The position numbers and the translations under genes are program-made. Positions 60,752 through 64,000 of a stretch of DNA of 64,000 bases are shown one piece after another. The notes under the pieces were generated by a model. The model searched no databases, was not told where the DNA came from, and saw only the letters and a list, made by a program, of their open reading frames with translations. Origin of the DNA: an uncultured Lachnospiraceae bacterium (GTDB taxonomy: Bacteria; Bacillota; Clostridia; Lachnospirales; Lachnospiraceae); NCBI GenBank assembly GCA_947176505.1, contig CAMWQW010000023.1, positions 1-64,000 on the forward strand, in the 5' to 3' direction. Position 1 is the stretch's first letter. Each line of letters opens with the position of its first letter.

Positions 60752-60856
60752 CTATACCTCCATATACTGCTTTATTTCACTCCAAGCTTTTACTGTCAGA
60801 ATATTTTTATCCATGGAATACTTTTCTTCCATTGTGTAAGGCAGATCAATCGCCGT
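60752..60856 (-). pseudogene. HAD-family hydrolase C-terminal remnant, copy 2
   Basis: The minus strand reads IDLPYTMEEKYSMDKNILTVKAWSEIKQYMEV and then stops. This parallels the end of the HAD gene at 2527 (IDLPYTEDTNILTVKTW). Everything upstream of the IDLPYT segment is missing, replaced by the end of a GNAT gene. It shows the left breakpoint of the duplicated module. Confidence 0.8.
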
Positions 60857-60867
60857 TCTGTGGGAAT

Positions 60868-61422
60868 TTATTCTTTGAAATCACTCTTAAGAACTGCATA
60901 CTGCGCAGTGTCAATAAACCTGCCATTTTTGTAATACTTTTGTCTGGCAATTCCTTCAAACCGCATTCCACACTTTATTAATACATGTACAGATGCAACA
61001 TTACCATCAAGCACTTCAGCCTGAACGCGATTTAATTCTATCTCTTCAAATGCATATTTTAGCACAGCCTGAAGTACTTCTTTCATTATACTTTGTCCCC
61101 AATACTGTGGCGAAAGCATATAGCATGTGTCTGACATAAAACATGATTCTTCAACATTGCCCAAATTAATCGTTCCAATCAATTCATGATTTTCTTTCCA
61201 TTCAATTACCCAATGAAAATATGTATCAGATTCATAATTATTTGCCCATTTATGAACCTTTTCTTTGTATATTTCTATATCCGTTACAGGATTGAACGGA
61301 AAGTATCTGCAAACATCTTCGAGTTTTGCCCAGTTTTCATACATCATTTGATAATCGTCTGGAACAATTCTTCTCAAGGTACAACGTTCTGTATCTATTA
61401 TTTTTGTACCAATTTTATTCAT
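60868..61422 (-). CDS. GNAT-family acetyltransferase (RimJ/RimL-like)
   Basis: ATG 61422 has GGAGGAG four to five bases upstream, while the longer frame has none. The 184-residue protein reads IDTERCTLRRIVPDDYQMMYENW, FHWVIEWKENHELIGTINLG, MLSPQYWGQSIMKEVLQAVLKYAFEEIELNRVQAEVLDGNVASVHVLIKCGMRFEGIARQ. This is a typical GNAT fold with its acetyl-CoA loop (YWGQSIMKE). The substrate is unknown. It abuts the HAD remnant and is part of the accessory patch. Confidence 0.87.
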   Translation of the reverse strand: MNKIGTKIIDTERCTLRRIVPDDYQMMYENWAKLEDVCRYFPFNPVTDIEIYKEKVHKWANNYESDTYFHWVIEWKENHELIGTINLGNVEESCFMSDTCYMLSPQYWGQSIMKEVLQAVLKYAFEEIELNRVQAEVLDGNVASVHVLIKCGMRFEGIARQKYYKNGRFIDTAQYAVLKSDFKE

Positions 61423-61532
61423 TGCGCTCCTCCACATATTCCGATTTGTTAGTGTAATTATAATGTATTTGGAACGGGTACTCAATTCCGAAAAGGGACA
61501 TCTGAAATCATTTTTAGGAGATCTTATCAATA

Positions 61533-61798
61533 ATGAAAAATGAAATATATCTTAACGTTGCCGACAAAATAGGAAATCCATCAGCTCTTACACAAGAAGA
61601 CTGCAACCTCATATATAGCGAAATTCACTCGCGATCAGTAACAATACTTCTATTTTTCTTGATTTTGAGAAATAGAAGGTATGATTTGCAGACTTTTTTA
61701 ATAATGCAATCCTCATAACAGACGACAAAGATTTTGGAAATTATGCATCAAGTATTAACATAGTAACCAACAATAAAACATTACTGATGTTTCATTAA
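61533..61798 (+). pseudogene. Fused gene debris: STAS-like N-terminus and unrelated C-terminal scrap
   Basis: ATG 61533 opens MKNEIYLNVADKIGNPSALTQEDCNLIYSEI, which resembles the start of STAS-like (DUF4325) proteins of mobile elements. The frame then turns into sequence unlike the family and stops at 61718. In another frame the end reads NAILITDDKDFGNYASSINIVTNNKTLLMF and stops at 61798, resembling the C-terminus of a PIN-like nuclease. Neither can work. I infer deletion between two neighbouring genes. Family labels are tentative. Confidence 0.5.
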
Positions 61799-61801
61799 AT
61801 A

Positions 61802-61840
61802 CCCGGCAATATTTTCTCTGCTACAATAAATATTGCCGGG
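61802..61840. terminator. Strong hairpin terminator
   Basis: CCCGGCAATATTT (61802-61814) pairs with AAATATTGCCGGG (61828-61840), a perfect 13-bp stem with a 13-base loop. It separates the debris from the glycosyltransferase gene, and its orientation is undetermined. Confidence 0.75.
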
Positions 61841-61914
61841 CACATTTTATACATGCTCCCGTCTTCTTCTCTTAATAAGGACCAACATCTCATCAACCGA
61901 CACAATAGCAAGAA

Positions 61915-63021
61915 TCAACACCCATATCCAAAAAGCCTGCCTGCCTCTGCCCCCCCCCTCAAAATTGGAGGCATTGTAAATAATGCCGCAAAAAGGAAAG
62001 CATACAAATAATCAATTCTGCGCTTTCCAGCCTCATTCAAAAAACATATCAGCGGAATCATAACAAAAACATACGTGTAAACATACTGTTCCGGAATAAT
62101 CATTGTCTGCGTCGCCGTAAGAAGCGTAAGTGTCTTCCAATTAATTCCGTCTGCAAACATCACGTACAACGCCCATAAAATAATCGCCACAACGATGCCT
62201 CTGCATAACATTTGCGTATACCTGCCATCACCGAATGTATTAAGAACAACTCCCCACACGCTTGCATGCGAATAAGATTTTTTATCCAAATATTGTATAA
62301 ACGTCCGCAGATAGTTAGTAAACCTGTCCACAAAGAGGAAAGGAATAAAGAATGCAGCCAGACCATACGCCACCATTCTTACTGCTTCTTTATATCTCTT
62401 CTCAGCAATCCAAACGAAGCCAAACAGTGCTGGGTACAATTTGAATCCCGCGGCAACTGCAACCATGATGAGAGAAATTTCCCGTAAAATTTTATTCGGT
62501 GAGTCCCGAAGCGCCAAACCAAACATCAAAAAAACAGTCGTATACAGCACAAGATTTCCTCTTTCAAATGCAAAGCCCCATATCAGATACGAGAAAAACA
62601 GAATTCCAAGCAAAGCAGATTCCTTTACATAGCTCCCCGTTTTGTAATAAATATGAACGGCAATCATTAAAAGCCACGCAAATAGCAACAGATACATCAC
62701 CACCATGAGCGTTCCATAACCGTGTTGTGATATCGACCAGAAATCATCTCCCGCTTCGGCTTTATACTTAAGCGGGTAAGCAAACATTTTTAAGAATAAA
62801 TATGCCAGCGGCGGAAATATGGCATCGGCATCCGATGTATAGATATGTTGTTCAAACAAAAGTCTTTTGACATGGTTCCAAAAATCACAGAAATTACTCT
62901 CATCATAAGTCAATGCATAAATAAACTGTCCCTTAGATGCAATCAGTAGGATATACACTATACAAATATTGAAGATTGCCACGCTAAAGAAAATTTTTTC
63001 GGCTGTTATTTTGTGTTTCAT
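61915..63021 (-). CDS. Multi-span membrane glycosyltransferase (GT87/DUF2029-like), C-terminus frameshifted
   Basis: The 368-residue protein has about nine to ten membrane spans. It has motifs typical of polyprenyl-phosphate-dependent mannosyltransferases: an early acidic loop (ALTYDESNFCDFWNHVKRLLF, EQHIYTSDADAIFPPLAYLFLKMFAYPL), WGFAFERGNLVLYTTVF and AAGFKLYPALFGFVWIAEKRYKEA. It ends abnormally in RGGAEAGRLFGYGC after a run of nine G (61950-61958). One extra G would restore AFWIWVLILAIVSVDEMLVL and IKRRRREHV, ending at 61847, a clear final span with basic tail. It may be phase-variable, mutated or a sequencing slip. Confidence 0.82.
   Translation of the reverse strand: MKHKITAEKIFFSVAIFNICIVYILLIASKGQFIYALTYDESNFCDFWNHVKRLLFEQHIYTSDADAIFPPLAYLFLKMFAYPLKYKAEAGDDFWSISQHGYGTLMVVMYLLLFAWLLMIAVHIYYKTGSYVKESALLGILFFSYLIWGFAFERGNLVLYTTVFLMFGLALRDSPNKILREISLIMVAVAAGFKLYPALFGFVWIAEKRYKEAVRMVAYGLAAFFIPFLFVDRFTNYLRTFIQYLDKKSYSHASVWGVVLNTFGDGRYTQMLCRGIVVAIILWALYVMFADGINWKTLTLLTATQTMIIPEQYVYTYVFVMIPLICFLNEAGKRRIDYLYAFLFAALFTMPPILRGGAEAGRLFGYGC
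61950..61958 (-). repeat. G9 homopolymer at glycosyltransferase frameshift
   Basis: Nine consecutive C on the plus strand (G on the coding strand) sit exactly where the glycosyltransferase frame leaves its natural C-terminus. Seven or ten G would restore it. Confidence 0.85.
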
Positions 63022-63184
63022 AACTTATATCCACCCCTACATCACTCACACTCAGTATCATCTGTATCTGCATTATGGTTATCTTATCATAAGACATCTG
63101 TTGTGTCAGCTCTTTTGTCGTACTACTTATGAAGTCCGATTTAATCCATCCTCAGTCGCCCTCTTTGGCATACTTTGCGCTTTT

Positions 63185-63239
63185 GAAGGTACGGATTGCA
63201 CTTTTTAAGGCACACTTTGCAGTTACCTTCTTTTTTTTT
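63185..63239 (+). terminator. Terminator-like hairpin before DUF1294 gene
   Basis: GAAGGTA (63185-63191) pairs with TACCTTC (63224-63230), followed by nine T. The gap 63022-63330 holds no other feature, so this may end a small RNA transcribed from about 63100. That is speculative. Confidence 0.45.
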
Positions 63240-63330
63240 CCGATTTAATATGATATGATACTATTATATTTAGTCAAATATATTTCACTAACATCGCATG
63301 ATATCGTACAAAAGGGACACTCTTATTCTT

Positions 63331-63624
63331 ATGAACGCAATTACATTGATTATCATATATCTTGTTGTCATTAATTTCATAAGCTTTATTGTCATGGGTG
63401 TGGATAAATACAAAGCCCGAAAACGCGCTTGGCGCATTCCGGAATCCACCCTGTTTGTGCTTGCTGTAATTGGCGGCAGCATCGGCTCAATCGCAGGTAT
63501 GCACCTGTTTCACCACAAAACAAGACATTGGTACTTTCTGTATGGGATGCCTGCCATCCTGATTATACAGATTCTGATTGTTGTTGCATTGGTGTCATCG
63601 CCGATTGAATTTCTGATTATGTAA
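63331..63624 (+). CDS. DUF1294 membrane protein
   Basis: ATG 63331 fits the usual DUF1294 start (MNAITLIIIYLVVINFISFIVMGVDKYKARKRAWRIPE). The frame extends 11 codons upstream to 63298 without a clear site. The 97-residue protein has three to four spans and the conserved MGVDKYKARKRAWRIPESTL and LAVIGGSIGSIAGM...FHHKTRHWYFLYG motifs. Function unknown across the family. It is upstream of the repeat array and a LytTR-type regulator. Confidence 0.85.
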   Translation: MNAITLIIIYLVVINFISFIVMGVDKYKARKRAWRIPESTLFVLAVIGGSIGSIAGMHLFHHKTRHWYFLYGMPAILIIQILIVVALVSSPIEFLIM

Positions 63625-63628
63625 CAAA

Positions 63629-63890
63629 AGTAAATTTGCTCCGCAAATTAACTTTGCGAGTTTTGCTTCGCAAACTCGGGAAAATGTCCAAACATGTATA
63701 TTTGCTCTGCAAATTAACTTTGCGAGTTTTGCTTCGCAAACTCGGGAAAATGTCCAAACATGTAAATTTGCTCCGCAAATTAACTTTGCGAGTTTTGCTT
63801 CGCAAACTCGGGAAAATGTCCAAACATGTATATTTGCTCCGCAAATTAACTTTGCGAGTTTTGCTTCGCAAACTCAGGAAAATATAAGAC
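63629..63890. repeat. Four tandem 66-bp palindromic repeats
   Basis: The motif ACTTTGCGAG recurs at 63651, 63717, 63783 and 63849, an exact 66-base period. Each unit contains two hairpins: AATTTGC-tcc-GCAAATT and GAGTTT(T)GC-ttc-GCAAACTC. Copies 2 and 4 share a TAT variant, and copy 1 lacks the flanking spacer. Both strands show open frames here that are only an effect of the 66-base (22-codon) period. There are no spacers, so this is not a CRISPR array. Confidence 0.9.
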
Positions 63891-63905
63891 ATAGGAGAAT
63901 GGATT

Positions 63906-64000
63906 ATGCATATTGCAGTTTGTGATGATAATATTGCCGACAGAAAACAGATGGAACGGCTCCTTGAGCGCGCTTCCGACAGACGGATACATACGACAGG
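63906..64000 (+). CDS. Response regulator, 5' end only (LytTR/AgrA-like)
   Basis: AGGAGAATGG precedes ATG 63906. The 31 visible residues (MHIAVCDDNIADRKQMERLL...) match the receiver start of LytTR-family regulators, where CDD holds the acidic pair. The window ends before the phospho-acceptor and DNA-binding domain, so the output domain is inferred. Confidence 0.75.
   Translation, partial: MHIAVCDDNIADRKQMERLLERASDRRIHTT

Noticed and set aside
63629..63890. CRISPR array
   Set aside because: The units are contiguous with no unique spacers and no cas genes nearby.
63617..63892. Long open frames on both strands rich in RSKTRKVNLRSK or LRKLTLRVLL repeats
   Set aside because: They arise because the 66-bp repeat is a multiple of three; no ribosome site and no family. 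Treated as non-coding repeats.

Overview
The window looks like a chromosomal segment of a low-to-mid-GC anaerobic gut clostridium, most likely a Lachnospiraceae member. This is inferred from gene content and family resemblance: a cytosolic chemoreceptor with an [FeFe]-hydrogenase-like domain, a ThrH-type homoserine kinase substitute, GerMN, ComEA and ComEC proteins, strong AGGAGG-type ribosome binding sites, and many TTG or GTG starts. No 16S gene is present to fix the taxon.

Positions 1-13.75 kb are an accessory island stacked on the 3' end of one tRNA-Gly(GCC) gene (13677-13749, minus strand). Three 22-bp copies of the tRNA 3' end (3764, 5157, 13675) delimit a tandem array. Element A (window start to 3764) is a gutted filamentous-phage (inovirus-type) prophage. 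It keeps only a Rep C-terminus, a small hydrophobic peptide gene and an integrase C-terminus, and its middle holds broken KilA-N and HAD genes with an intact NUDIX gene. Element B (3786-5156) is a 1.4-kb unit with only an XRE repressor and a methyltransferase. Element C (5179-13674) is an apparently complete inovirus prophage: Rep, ssDNA-binding-like protein, coat and minor coat proteins, a terminator after the coat gene, adsorption protein, Zot-type ATPase and tyrosine recombinase. It also has two membrane-protein genes on the opposite strand and a ribbon-helix-helix regulator next to an operator-bearing promoter.

From 13.9 to 59.8 kb the sequence is ordinary chromosome, mostly on the minus strand. 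In order it holds a GH3 hydrolase, a LUD protein, the hydrogenase-like chemoreceptor, an ACT-hom-lysC threonine/methionine operon, a large PAS hybrid kinase, glyA, a lipid kinase and a PAP2 enzyme. A run of maintenance genes follows: GT2, an SfsA-MutY fusion, 5'-nucleotidase, transglutaminase-like protein, ThrH, polysaccharide deacetylase and holA. Next come a response-regulator/(p)ppGpp-synthetase fusion, a lipoprotein, comEC, a GerMN lipoprotein, a two-component pair, a comEA-like gene, a YdcZ transporter and a solute-binding protein. An arginine cluster (argC-[deaminase, GNAT, coiled coil]-argJ-argB-argD) closes this part, with argG divergent behind ArgR-like operators. ThrH with lysC/hom/ACT can supply threonine biosynthesis, and the arg genes cover most of arginine synthesis.

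From 59.8 to 64 kb there is a second accessory patch. It contains a near-identical copy of the KilA-N(5')-NUDIX-HAD(3') module of element A, a GNAT gene, fused gene debris and a membrane glycosyltransferase broken at a G9 tract. It ends with a DUF1294 gene, four 66-bp palindromic repeats and the start of a LytTR-type response regulator.

The strongest leads are the tandem inovirus array with its integrase-less XRE+methyltransferase unit, the REC-RelQ-like alarmone synthetase fusion, the SfsA-MutY fusion, and the shared 33-codon KilA-N peptide in two dispersed copies.
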